Assembly (NCBI GenBank): GCA_013044305.1 | Contig: JABEUT010000330.1 | Coordinates: 1 to 8,991 of the forward strand | From: Bacteroidia bacterium | Lineage (GTDB): Bacteria > Bacteroidota > Bacteroidia > JABEUT01 | Length of the DNA stretch: 8,991 nt | Direction: 5' to 3' | In this document: positions 1 through 6,646 of the stretch, piece by piece | Numbering within the stretch: the first letter of the stretch is position 1 | How the letters are laid out: every line of letters begins with the position of its first letter | Translations under genes and position numbers: made by a program | The notes under the pieces: model-generated | What the model saw: the letters and a program-made list of their open reading frames with translations, nothing else | The model's database searches: none | What the model was told of the DNA's origin: nothing

Positions 1-2
1 AG

Positions 3-1970
3 ATAGAATATTACTTTGAGGTGTGGGACAACGACGCCGTGAACGGCAGCAAAGGCACCAAAAGCAATATGATGTATTACAAAATCCCCTCACTTGACGA
101 GATACAAAAAACAACAGACCAAAACAGCGACAAGGTTCAGAACAAAATAAGCAACACCATACAGCAGGCGTTTACGCTGCAAAACCAGATGGAGCAAACA
201 CGCGCCGACATGTTCAACAAACAGGAACTGAACTGGGCCGATAAAAAGAAGGTAAAAGACATGCTCCAAAAACAACTCGACCTTCAGGAGAAAATGAAGC
301 AGATAGCCAATGAAAACAAGGAGAACAACCAGAAACAATGGGATTTCAGGAAAAAAGACTCCTCGCTGGTGCAAAAACAGCAGGAGTTGCAAAAACTGTT
401 TGATGAACTGGCCGGCGACAGCCTGAAAAAGAAATTCGCCGAATTGCAAAAACTAATGGACAAAATGAACAAAGACCAGATGCAGCAGCAGCTGGATAAG
501 CTTGCGCAGAACGATCAGGACCTGAAAAAGGAACTGGAACGGACGCTGGACCTGTTCAAGCAGCTGCAATTTGAACAGAAACTCTCCGAAAACATACAAC
601 GGCTCGATTCTCTTGCTTCCAAACAGCAGGAGCTAAGCAAGGAAACCAAAGATGCCTCGGATTCCAGACAGTCGAAACAAGCGCAACAGGATAAGAACAG
701 CCAGTTGCAAAAAAAACAGGATGCCTTGAACAACGAATTCAAAGATGTGAAAACCGGCCTGCAGGATCTGGAAAAGAAAAACAGCGAACTGGAATCGCCC
801 ACCTCGTTTAAAAACCCTTCGGATCAGGAACAACAAATAGAACAGCAGCAGCAGAACAGCAGCGAACAGCTTTCCAAAAACCAGGGCAGCAAGGCCTCAC
901 AGTCTCAAAAAAATGCCTCGCAGCAAATGCGGCAAATGAGCAACCGGCTGCAAAGCATGCAGCAGCAATCGGACGAACAACAGGAGGAAGCTAACGCCGG
1001 CAGCCTGCGCCGCATACTGAACAACCTCGTATCCTTATCCTTCGCCCAGGAAGACCTGATGAACCAGACCTCTTCAGAAAACGCCCATAGCATGCAGTTT
1101 GCCCAAATAGCCAAAAAACAAAAACAACTGCAGGACAAAGCGGCAACCATAGAAGACAGCCTATATGAACTAAGCAAAAAAGCCCCGCAGATACAGAGTA
1201 TCGTTAATAAACAGATATCGGACATAAACCACAACATGGCGGAAGCCATAAAGGAAATGGAACAACGGCAGGGATTTGAAGCCGCCGGCAACCAGCAGTA
1301 CTCCATGACCTCGGTGAACAACCTGGCCCTAATGCTTAGCGAAGTGCTCAACAGTATGCAGGCGCAGATGAAAATGAAGAGCAACAGCCCCGGCAGCGGA
1401 AGCTGCAACAAACCGGGAGGAATGGGAAACAAGGTATCCATGTCGCAAATCAGGAAAATGCAGCAGGAACTGTCACAGCAGCTATCGCAAATGAAGAGCG
1501 AAATGGAAAAGCAGGGCCAGAAAATGGGCAATAAACAGGGCAACGAACAAATGAACGAACAACTGGCAAAGATGGCAGCAGAGCAGGAATATATAAGGGA
1601 ACAGATGCAGGGAGCCGAAGATGAAATAGATCAACAAAAAAAAGGAGGAGGCGAACTCGGAAACCTATCCAAGGAAATGGATAAAACCAAAAACGACATT
1701 TTGAACCGGCAGATTACCGAAGCCACCCTGCAGAGGCAGCAGGATATAATTAAACACCTGCTGGAATACGAAAAAAGCGAAAGAACACAAGGTCAGGACC
1801 CTAATTTTGAATCGCATGTTGCAAAAAAGCAGTTTTTTGGTAACCAAAATCCATTTTTTCAGTATAATAGGCAAAAAACCACTCAAAGCGAATTGCTTAA
1901 AACCATGCCACCCGACCTAAATAAATTTTATCAGGATAAAGTAAACGACTATTTCAATTCATTCCAGTAA
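3..1970 (+). CDS. DUF4175-like coiled-coil protein, 5' end truncated by the window
   Basis: The reading frame is open from the first complete codon at 3, and the protein clearly continues upstream. An internal GTG at 21 splits the conserved YYFEVWDND segment (9-35), so it is not the real start. That segment, followed by a SLDEIQ stretch near 90-110, resembles the junction between the N-terminal part and the long helical region of Bacteroidota DUF4175 proteins. The rest is dominated by Gln, Lys, Glu, Asn and Met with heptad-like spacing, as expected of a very long coiled coil. There is a poly-Gln patch near 825-875 and a Gly-rich linker near 1385-1430. The C-terminal ending (LLKTMPPDLNKFYQDKVNDYF, 1899-1961) is the family's typical tail. 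Full-length members are, from memory, about 1,100 residues with N-terminal membrane helices, which would lie outside this window. Biochemical function is unknown. The family call rests on remembered similarity plus the Gln-rich composition and tail. Confidence 0.82.
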   Translation: MEYYFEVWDNDAVNGSKGTKSNMMYYKIPSLDEIQKTTDQNSDKVQNKISNTIQQAFTLQNQMEQTRADMFNKQELNWADKKKVKDMLQKQLDLQEKMKQIANENKENNQKQWDFRKKDSSLVQKQQELQKLFDELAGDSLKKKFAELQKLMDKMNKDQMQQQLDKLAQNDQDLKKELERTLDLFKQLQFEQKLSENIQRLDSLASKQQELSKETKDASDSRQSKQAQQDKNSQLQKKQDALNNEFKDVKTGLQDLEKKNSELESPTSFKNPSDQEQQIEQQQQNSSEQLSKNQGSKASQSQKNASQQMRQMSNRLQSMQQQSDEQQEEANAGSLRRILNNLVSLSFAQEDLMNQTSSENAHSMQFAQIAKKQKQLQDKAATIEDSLYELSKKAPQIQSIVNKQISDINHNMAEAIKEMEQRQGFEAAGNQQYSMTSVNNLALMLSEVLNSMQAQMKMKSNSPGSGSCNKPGGMGNKVSMSQIRKMQQELSQQLSQMKSEMEKQGQKMGNKQGNEQMNEQLAKMAAEQEYIREQMQGAEDEIDQQKKGGGELGNLSKEMDKTKNDILNRQITEATLQRQQDIIKHLLEYEKSERTQGQDPNFESHVAKKQFFGNQNPFFQYNRQKTTQSELLKTMPPDLNKFYQDKVNDYFNSFQ

Positions 1971-1972
1971 TA

Positions 1973-2452
1973 ATGAAAAAGCAAGACTCGACTCGAAAAA
2001 TTTCGACAAGAAAAAAACCTGCTGAATCAAAAAAAACTACTCCTCAAATGGCTCAACAGCTGGAGCTTGGCTCTACCTCCGATAGTATCAACATTGTTGA
2101 AAAACTTATTGAAACCATCTGCACCAGTTACAAAGTGAATGAAAACCATTACGGAAACATACTCGTAGCCATTACCGAAGCCGTTAATAATGCCATATAT
2201 CACGGCAACAAATCAGACCCCGGGAAAAAAATACATATAGCCTTTAAGTCTGATCCGAGTAAAATAACCTTTACTGTACGTGATGAGGGTAAAGGATTTG
2301 ATTATCTGAATCTTCCAGATCCAACCGACCCCAAAAACCTCGAAAAACCCACCGGCAGAGGCGTCTTCCTCATGCACCGCCTGGCTGATCAGGTGGAGTT
2401 TTCAGAGAACGGAAACTGCGTGTCGCTCAAATTTGACCTGTCGGCCAATTAA
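1973..2452 (+). CDS. RsbW-like ATP-binding protein (HATPase_c_2, anti-sigma factor type)
   Basis: This 159-residue protein carries the GHKL ATPase fold of the anti-sigma-factor serine kinase group. The N-box is E69-A-V-N-N-A-I-Y-H-G78, in which E69 and N73 are the expected catalytic and Mg-binding positions. The G1 box is D104-E-G-K-G-F-D110, and the G2-like loop is G128-R-G-V-F-L-M134. The first ~30 residues are Lys/Ser/Thr-rich and probably disordered. No membrane segment is present, so it should be cytosolic. The ATG lies 2 nt after the upstream TAA with no Shine-Dalgarno sequence, which implies co-transcription and probable re-initiation. In characterised relatives (RsbW, SpoIIAB) the domain phosphorylates an anti-anti-sigma STAS protein and sequesters a sigma factor. 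No STAS or sigma partner gene is visible here, so the target is unknown. The fold assignment is firm; the anti-sigma role is inferred. Confidence 0.93.
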   Translation: MKKQDSTRKISTRKKPAESKKTTPQMAQQLELGSTSDSINIVEKLIETICTSYKVNENHYGNILVAITEAVNNAIYHGNKSDPGKKIHIAFKSDPSKITFTVRDEGKGFDYLNLPDPTDPKNLEKPTGRGVFLMHRLADQVEFSENGNCVSLKFDLSAN

Positions 2453-2465
2453 ATAATCAGGCGGA

Positions 2466-3377
2466 ATGCGGTATTTACCACTTGCCCTCCTGTTATGGCT
2501 CGCAGGCTGCAAGGCCGGAGATGTGTATGAGAAGCAGATGAAGGACAAGAACTACAGCCAGACGCTTACCCCGCCCGGCACGGTTAACATCGGAGGCGGG
2601 CTTTATTATGACCAAACACCCGTAACCAATATCAATTGGCGGGAATATTTATACTGGCTTCAGCAAATCTACGGCGGCAAGTCGCCCGAATATCTGGCGG
2701 CGCTGCCCGATACCCTTGTCTGGCAGGATTCCGGGTTGCAGAAAGACAGTTGCAAATGCCTTAAAATCCTTTCACGGAATTATCTAAGGCATCCTAAGTA
2801 TGCCAATTATCCGGTGGTGGGAATCACACAGCCACAAGCCGAAGCCTTTGCTAAATGGCGAAGCGACAGGGTAATGGAATTCATCCTGCTAAGGCATGGC
2901 GTTGTAAAACGCCTGATGTTTAACAAAGATTCGTGCTTTACCATTGAAAAATATTACTCCGGGAAGTTTAATAATATCAAGCCCACACCGGATTTCAGTT
3001 TCTATCCGGACTACAGGCTGCCAACCACAGCCGAATGGGGCAAGGCAGTAAAATACGACGATTCACTGTCAGGCAAAAAGGGAAAGAATAAGGAGCAGAA
3101 TCTTTGGCTCGATATTAAGCCCTGCCATGCGGATATACTGTTTGCCACGCCAACGGAGAATGATGATATGAAAAAACTTTCCGACAAAAAGCGGATATAT
3201 AATCTAAGAGATAATGTGTCCCAGTGGACTTCGGAACAAGGAATCTGTGAGGGTGGAGGCTGGCATGATACGTTGAAGGCTGCAACCGTGCAGGATACTT
3301 TTCACCGTAGTAAACCCAATGCTTGGACAGGAGCAAGATACATTTGTACCTGGAAGAAATGGGATGGAGCGCGGTAA
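2466..3377 (+). CDS. Lipoprotein with divergent formylglycine-generating-enzyme-like (SUMF/GldJ/K-type) domain
   Basis: The 303-residue product starts with a short lipoprotein signal peptide: M-R, a Leu-rich core, then the lipobox L12-A-G-C15. It should therefore be lipid-anchored, probably to the outer membrane or periplasmic face. SUMF-type landmarks follow in order: PPGTVNIGGG (36-45), a YDQTPVTN segment (48-55, cf. D-x-x-E-V-T-N), NYPVVGIT (114-121), an A-x-x-F-A-K-W stretch (125-131), RLPTTAEW (184-191), NLRDNVSQW (246-254, cf. GNVxEW), GGGW (263-266) and TGARYI (288-293, cf. GFR). The two Cys of active formylglycine enzymes, expected just before the final GxR motif, are missing, so it is probably a non-catalytic scaffold like GldJ or GldK, though at about 300 residues shorter than I remember those being. 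It starts 13 nt after the ATPase gene, with a weak purine stretch (AGGCGGA) before the ATG. The exact role is unknown; gliding or type IX secretion association is only an analogy. Confidence 0.75.
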   Translation: MRYLPLALLLWLAGCKAGDVYEKQMKDKNYSQTLTPPGTVNIGGGLYYDQTPVTNINWREYLYWLQQIYGGKSPEYLAALPDTLVWQDSGLQKDSCKCLKILSRNYLRHPKYANYPVVGITQPQAEAFAKWRSDRVMEFILLRHGVVKRLMFNKDSCFTIEKYYSGKFNNIKPTPDFSFYPDYRLPTTAEWGKAVKYDDSLSGKKGKNKEQNLWLDIKPCHADILFATPTENDDMKKLSDKKRIYNLRDNVSQWTSEQGICEGGGWHDTLKAATVQDTFHRSKPNAWTGARYICTWKKWDGAR

Positions 3378-3390
3378 GCCGCCGCGCCTC
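3367..3390 (+). terminator. GC-rich hairpin across the lipoprotein stop codon, candidate terminator
   Basis: GAGCGCGG (3367-3374) can pair with CCGCGC-(C)-CTC (3382-3390), giving eight base pairs with one bulged C around a 7-nt loop. The stem includes the last sense codons and the TAA is in the loop. The position, at the end of an operon facing a convergent one, suits a transcription terminator. No U-tract follows, so intrinsic termination is uncertain and the hairpin might instead protect the 3' end. Confidence 0.35.
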
Positions 3391-3427
3391 TGAAATCTTA
3401 AACAGGCATTCCTCGGAGAGTGAGTAA

Positions 3428-3451
3428 ATATAGCCGGCCGGCCGGTTATAT
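3428..3451. terminator. 24-nt near-perfect palindrome at the convergent junction
   Basis: Three tandem CCGG units (3434-3445) form a perfect 12-nt palindrome. It is extended on both sides by ATATAG and TTATAT, which pair with a single G:T mismatch. The right arm contains the stop codon of the minus-strand lipid kinase gene (3446-3448). The location between convergent operons suggests a bidirectional terminator or mRNA 3'-end structure. A protein-binding or methylation site rich in CCGG is an alternative. There is no convincing T-tract on either side. Confidence 0.4.
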
Positions 3452-4360
3452 CGTTCTTCCTTCTGGTAGTATAACTTTTAATTTTTCGGCCAATACCGTA
3501 ATCGTAATCTTACGTTTCGGCTCCATCACCTCGCCGTCGTAGTGCACGGGCATTGGCTTGCCGTCAGCCCTTTCAATTGTTATGTCTTTGCCGTTCAGCG
3601 TTTCCATATACGGCGAGGTATGCAGGGTTTTGGTAAAGAGCTTCCAGCCGAGAGGTAGACCCATATACCACCTGAAAGGCTTAAGGATGCATACTTCGAG
3701 TCTTCCGCTTTGCATCGAGGCTTTGGGCGCAATGAATGCGTTGTTGCCATATTGGCTGCCATTGGCAACGCTTATCAGAAAGGCCTTCCTCTTTACCGTT
3801 TCGTGGTTGGCGGTAATAATGTAATCTGCAGGTGAGTATGTAAAAAAACCTGCAATGCCCAGGCGGATATAGGTCCAGAAACCCCTTGTCCGGCTCAATG
3901 CAAACTTCTCCGCCACCTCCGCATCAAACCCGGTGCCTGCAACGGCGAAGAAGGGCTCGCCGTTTATGGTGGCTATGTCAATATGTTCTGTATGCATTGC
4001 ATTCAGGCATTCTATCGCCTTCCTCTGGTTCATGGGTATGCCGAGATGCCTTGCCAGCGCATTGCCCGAGCCTGTAGGAATTATTCCGAGGCAGGTATCC
4101 TGCTCTCCACCCTTGGGCTGTTCGGCGGCTGCTGCCATCACGCCCCGCGCCGTTTCATTCACCAGCCCGTCGCCGCCAACGGCAACGATGATTGAATTGG
4201 TTCTTGCCGCCTCCTGCGCCAGATCTGTGGCATGCCCGGCCCGCCTTGTATGCAGTATGGTTGGGGAAAATGATGGCGACAGATGATCTGCTATCCTGCT
4301 TTCTACCCCTTTCCAGTTGCCCGTGCCCGATTTGGGATTGATAATGAAACAAATGTTCAT
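3446..4360 (-). CDS. Diacylglycerol kinase-like lipid kinase (YegS/LCB5 family)
   Basis: The 304-residue cytosolic or peripheral membrane protein has the landmarks of the DAGK catalytic domain. These are the nucleotide-binding N8-P-K-S-G-T-G14, V61-G-G-D-G65 with N68-E69 (the GGDGTxNE signature, here with Leu for Thr), P95-T-G-S-G-N100 followed by ALAR, G142-T-G-F-D-A-E-V149, and Y274-D-G-E277 near the C-terminus. The length is typical of the YegS/BmrU group. Members phosphorylate lipids such as diacylglycerol to phosphatidate using ATP; sphingoid bases or other lipids are also possible, and the substrate cannot be read from the sequence. The ATG overlaps the pssA stop as ATGA (4357-4360), so translation is probably coupled. 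Its place behind pssA fits recycling of diacylglycerol into phosphatidate for CDP-diacylglycerol and phosphatidylserine synthesis. It is the last gene of the operon. Confidence 0.92.
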   Translation of the reverse strand: MNICFIINPKSGTGNWKGVESRIADHLSPSFSPTILHTRRAGHATDLAQEAARTNSIIVAVGGDGLVNETARGVMAAAAEQPKGGEQDTCLGIIPTGSGNALARHLGIPMNQRKAIECLNAMHTEHIDIATINGEPFFAVAGTGFDAEVAEKFALSRTRGFWTYIRLGIAGFFTYSPADYIITANHETVKRKAFLISVANGSQYGNNAFIAPKASMQSGRLEVCILKPFRWYMGLPLGWKLFTKTLHTSPYMETLNGKDITIERADGKPMPVHYDGEVMEPKRKITITVLAEKLKVILPEGRTI

Positions 4361-5082
4361 CGCTTTAGTATATTATCCGCAACCGACAGCACAATATATA
4401 GTACAATGATGACAGGCAGCGCCATAAAATGAAGCAGCGCCAGAGCCAATAGGGCGGCTATTGCAAAAAGATAGCGAACCTGATTGTCCTTCCAGCTTAT
4501 GTTTTTCATTTTAAGGGAGAACAGCGGGATGGGAACCACCATGACTGCGGAGCAGGCAACCGATATTGCGGAAAAGAATACGGTGCTCCTAAGGGGATGC
4601 AATAGGTAAATGTCGTTCCAGTAAGCCTGATGGGCAAGTATTAAAGGAAAGGAGATAATGAACAGGGCATTTGCGGGGGTTGGAAGGCCGAGAAAGCGCT
4701 CACTTTGCCGTTCATCTGTATTGAACTTAGCCAGCCTTATCGCGGCGCAGAGCGGCACAAGCAATCCAAGCCAGCAGAATACTTCACTCGGTATAAGTAT
4801 TACCAGCATTATGCCCGGTACAACACCAAAAGAAACAAGGTCGGCAAGGGAGTCAAGTTCCCTTCCGATAAGCGACTTTGAATTCAGAAGCCTTGCGGCA
4901 AGGCCGTCGAAGAAATCGGCAACCATAGCCCCTGCCACAAACCAGGCAGCCGCGGCGGAGCCATCCAGGGCAAAACCCGGGCGCGTATGCACATACAATA
5001 GTATAAGAGAGAGTGCAATGCAGCCGCAGAGCAGATTGAGCAAGGTGATGGCATTTGGTATGTTGTTCCTGATGAAGTTCAA
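4357..5082 (-). CDS. pssA: CDP-diacylglycerol--serine O-phosphatidyltransferase (phosphatidylserine synthase)
   Basis: This 241-residue integral membrane enzyme transfers the phosphatidyl group from CDP-diacylglycerol to L-serine, the first step towards phosphatidylethanolamine. The complete CDP-alcohol phosphatidyltransferase signature is present with correct spacing: D56-x2-D59-G60-x2-A63-R64-x8-G73-x3-D77-x3-D81. The type II PssA features IPNAITLLNLLCGC (8-21) and FLGLPTPANA (130-139) support serine as substrate rather than glycerol phosphate or inositol. Several hydrophobic helices are evident (about 11-31, 43-58, 84-112, 139-157, 167-190, 203-235). The only usable start is TTG at 5080-5082: the frame upstream reaches a stop at 5122-5124 without ATG or GTG, and starting at TTG gives the normal family N-terminus. 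The TTG overlaps the stop of the acyltransferase gene, and the 3' end overlaps the lipid kinase gene, so all three are probably translationally coupled. Confidence 0.95.
   Translation of the reverse strand: MNFIRNNIPNAITLLNLLCGCIALSLILLYVHTRPGFALDGSAAAAWFVAGAMVADFFDGLAARLLNSKSLIGRELDSLADLVSFGVVPGIMLVILIPSEVFCWLGLLVPLCAAIRLAKFNTDERQSERFLGLPTPANALFIISFPLILAHQAYWNDIYLLHPLRSTVFFSAISVACSAVMVVPIPLFSLKMKNISWKDNQVRYLFAIAALLALALLHFMALPVIIVLYIVLSVADNILKR
5079..5082 (-). other. TTGA stop/start overlap deciding the pssA start
   Basis: Read on the minus strand, TTGA contains both the TTG start of pssA and the TGA stop of the acyltransferase gene. It is the TTG counterpart of the ATGA overlap at 4357-4360. 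No Shine-Dalgarno-like sequence precedes it, so initiation probably depends on ribosomes ending the upstream gene. Confidence 0.75.
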
Positions 5083-6182
5083 GCTGGGTGGTATAGCTTT
5101 CGGAGGTGCATTATTGGTCTTTCAAAATACTTATAACTGATGGCGGCAATGCCAATGGTAAGTGCAAAAATAATAATGGGATTGACAAGAAAAACAGCAG
5201 CCGGCTGATTTATCCATCCTATTCCTTCCGTTATTTTTTCATAGAACAGGATAACAAGCCCGTGGTAGCAGAAGAGTCCGTAGGAGATCCTACCCAGGTA
5301 ATTCAGGAATGGAACACTGCCAAGCCGGAAGATCGGGTTTTGCGAAAAGCACTGCTCGAAAATAAGAAAGCAGAATAAGGCCATAGCCGGAAGCCTTTCC
5401 AGGACGGTCATAAAAGGCGATGCATAAATGCGTGCAAAAAAGACGATATTGACGATAAACAGAAGATAGACGACTATGCTTAATGGCGGTGGTATTTTAA
5501 CCGCTATTGCCAGCCACTCCTTTCTCCTTATACAGAAGTATGCAAGCAAGCCTCCGCAGGCAAAATTACCCGCCCAGCTTAGCGAATTAAAGTAGAGATT
5601 AGAAGGCTGATGCAGGGCTGCCATCCTGAACACCAGCGAACCTGCGAGCATCAGTATGCAAAGCGGAACCAATGCCTTTTTGAACCATTTCAGCGTTATT
5701 CCCCAAAGCATGTAGCATTGCTCTTCTACCGATATGCTCCAGAAAAAGACGAGGAAGAAGAAGAAGTTTTGTCCGTGCCCGATAAGATAAAAGTTAAGGG
5801 TGAAGGTAAGCAGCCATGACAACGGAGGCACATCGGAGATTTCTTTCCCAAGGAAATGCAATGAAGCCCAGTTGAGGGCTAAGCCGACAAAAATCATCAG
5901 AAAGTAGAGCGGCCAGATACGGAGGCAGCGCTTCAGCCAGAAATGGAGCAGGTTGAAACCGGAGGTATTCAGGCGCTCCTCAATGATGATCCAGGTAATG
6001 AGGAAGCCCGACAGTACCATATAGAAATCCCAGCCAAGCACGCCAATGGTGCTGAAATGCTCGCGGTAGAACAGATAGTAGGGGGAGTTACGTAAAGCAC
6101 TGTCGTGTGTAAAAACAATATGTTCGAGGAATACAACCAGAAAGGCGAAAAACCTTGGCGAGTCAAGGTTCTTAAAGTACAT
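5079..6182 (-). CDS. Membrane acyltransferase, family 3 (OafA/YrhL type)
   Basis: Starting at ATG 6182 the product has 367 residues; an in-frame GTG at 6200 would add six (373). I prefer ATG because the family usually begins close to the YFKNLDSxRF motif and a candidate promoter lies very near the GTG. Numbered from the GTG form, it shows the Arg-x10-His motif (R16 to H27), GWDFYMVLSGFLIT (56-69), RCLRIWPLY (91-99), FFWSISVEEQCYMLW (152-166), YLGRISYGLFCYHG (301-314) and a closing YFERP (358-362). About ten hydrophobic helices are expected. Family members O-acylate extracytoplasmic sugars of lipopolysaccharide, exopolysaccharide, peptidoglycan or other acceptors in the inner membrane; the acceptor is not identifiable here. 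It is the first gene of the coupled lipid trio, which hints that its substrate may be a lipid or lipid-linked glycan, though this is inference. Confidence 0.92.
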   Translation of the reverse strand: MYFKNLDSPRFFAFLVVFLEHIVFTHDSALRNSPYYLFYREHFSTIGVLGWDFYMVLSGFLITWIIIEERLNTSGFNLLHFWLKRCLRIWPLYFLMIFVGLALNWASLHFLGKEISDVPPLSWLLTFTLNFYLIGHGQNFFFFLVFFWSISVEEQCYMLWGITLKWFKKALVPLCILMLAGSLVFRMAALHQPSNLYFNSLSWAGNFACGGLLAYFCIRRKEWLAIAVKIPPPLSIVVYLLFIVNIVFFARIYASPFMTVLERLPAMALFCFLIFEQCFSQNPIFRLGSVPFLNYLGRISYGLFCYHGLVILFYEKITEGIGWINQPAAVFLVNPIIIFALTIGIAAISYKYFERPIMHLRKLYHPA

Positions 6183-6217
6183 CTTTGAGTAGGTATTCAC
6201 TCTGCCTTAAATAGATT

Positions 6218-6225
6218 CAAAGTTA
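6218..6225 (-). promoter_or_regulatory. Candidate -7 box upstream of the acyltransferase gene
   Basis: The minus strand reads TAACTTTG, an exact match to the Bacteroidota -7 consensus TAnnTTTG. A TTG lies 24 nt upstream, longer than the usual ~19-21, so the -33 element is weak. The box is 18 nt from the GTG and 36 nt from the ATG, which favours the ATG start. It would allow the lipid trio to be transcribed separately from ispG and rbfA. Confidence 0.4.
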
Positions 6226-6232
6226 TCAAAAT

Positions 6233-6254
6233 GGTTAAACTGCAGATTTCAACC
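6233..6254. repeat. Imperfect inverted repeat upstream of the acyltransferase promoter
   Basis: GGTTAAACTG (6233-6242) is followed at once by CAGaTTTcAACC (6243-6254), its reverse complement except for two inserted single bases. The repeat lies 7 bp upstream of the -7 box, over the -33 region. It could be a regulator-binding site or, as RNA on the minus strand followed by ATTTTG, a weak terminator after rbfA. Confidence 0.4.
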
Positions 6255-6292
6255 GGACAGGTGGGGCTTAAGGGACGGAGCAGGGCCTCGCC

Positions 6293-6631
6293 TCACTTTT
6301 TCAAAAGGGTCTCTATTCTTTTCATCGCATCGTACGAATCGTCAATGTAGAAGCGCAAATCGGGCACTATGCGCAGCTGACGCCTTACATTACGGGCAAG
6401 TTCGTTGCGCAGCTCTCCCCTTTTACTCATGAGCAGTTCAATAGCCTCTTCAGGCTTAAAGTTTCCCAGAAAAGTGAGGTAAATTTTAGCGATGGACAGG
6501 TCGGGGCTTACCTCTACATTGGTTACAGTTACAAGCCCGCCTGGGAAAAGACTGCCCGACTTTCGCTGAAAAACGTCGCCGAGTTCTTTTTGCAGTAGCC
6601 TCGAAACCTTATTCTGCCGGAGCGTTGCCAT
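6293..6631 (-). CDS. rbfA: 30S ribosome-binding factor A
   Basis: The 112-residue protein matches RbfA, a single KH-like-domain factor that binds the 30S subunit and assists late 16S rRNA 5'-end maturation and cold adaptation. Family features are the N-terminal R-x-x-K-V-S-R-L-L-Q-K-E-L segment (5-17), VEVSPDLSIAKIYLTF (39-54), and a C-terminal LRNELARNVRRQLRIVPDLRFYIDDS region containing the usual R-x-V-P-x-L-x-F and D-D-S motifs (74-99). Length is normal. The ATG has no Shine-Dalgarno sequence but sits 7 nt behind a consensus -7 promoter box, so its own transcript would be almost leaderless. It lies 85 bp after ispG and 92 bp before the acyltransferase gene, on the same strand. Confidence 0.95.
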   Translation of the reverse strand: MATLRQNKVSRLLQKELGDVFQRKSGSLFPGGLVTVTNVEVSPDLSIAKIYLTFLGNFKPEEAIELLMSKRGELRNELARNVRRQLRIVPDLRFYIDDSYDAMKRIETLLKK

Positions 6632-6638
6632 AGTTGTG

Positions 6639-6646
6639 CAAACGTA
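6639..6646 (-). promoter_or_regulatory. Candidate -7 box directly before rbfA
   Basis: The minus strand reads TACGTTTG, an exact TAnnTTTG match, and only seven bases separate it from the rbfA ATG. No TTG occurs at the standard -33 distance. A 10-nt perfect palindrome, GATAATTATC (6648-6657), lies immediately upstream and could be an operator. If active, the transcript would have a leader of only a few nucleotides or none. Confidence 0.4.

Noticed and set aside
825..875. CAG/CAA-rich stretch resembling a microsatellite
   Set aside because: The repeat units are interrupted and mixed between synonymous codons, so it reflects the Gln-rich coiled coil rather than a slipped-strand repeat.
905..1543. 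212-codon open frame on the minus strand, antisense to the coiled-coil gene
   Set aside because: It is the shadow of Gln/Lys/Met-rich codons, which rarely give stops on the opposite strand. Its product is a Cys/Ser/Leu-rich string with no motif, whereas the + frame has clear family landmarks.
2466..3377. Active formylglycine-generating enzyme (sulfatase-activating)
   Set aside because: The required cysteine pair is absent, no sulfatase gene is nearby, and the protein is a lipoprotein, which fits structural Gld-like relatives better.
4658..5140. 160-codon + strand frame opposite pssA
   Set aside because: It lies antisense to the fully conserved CDP-alcohol phosphatidyltransferase signature and shows no domain or signal of its own.
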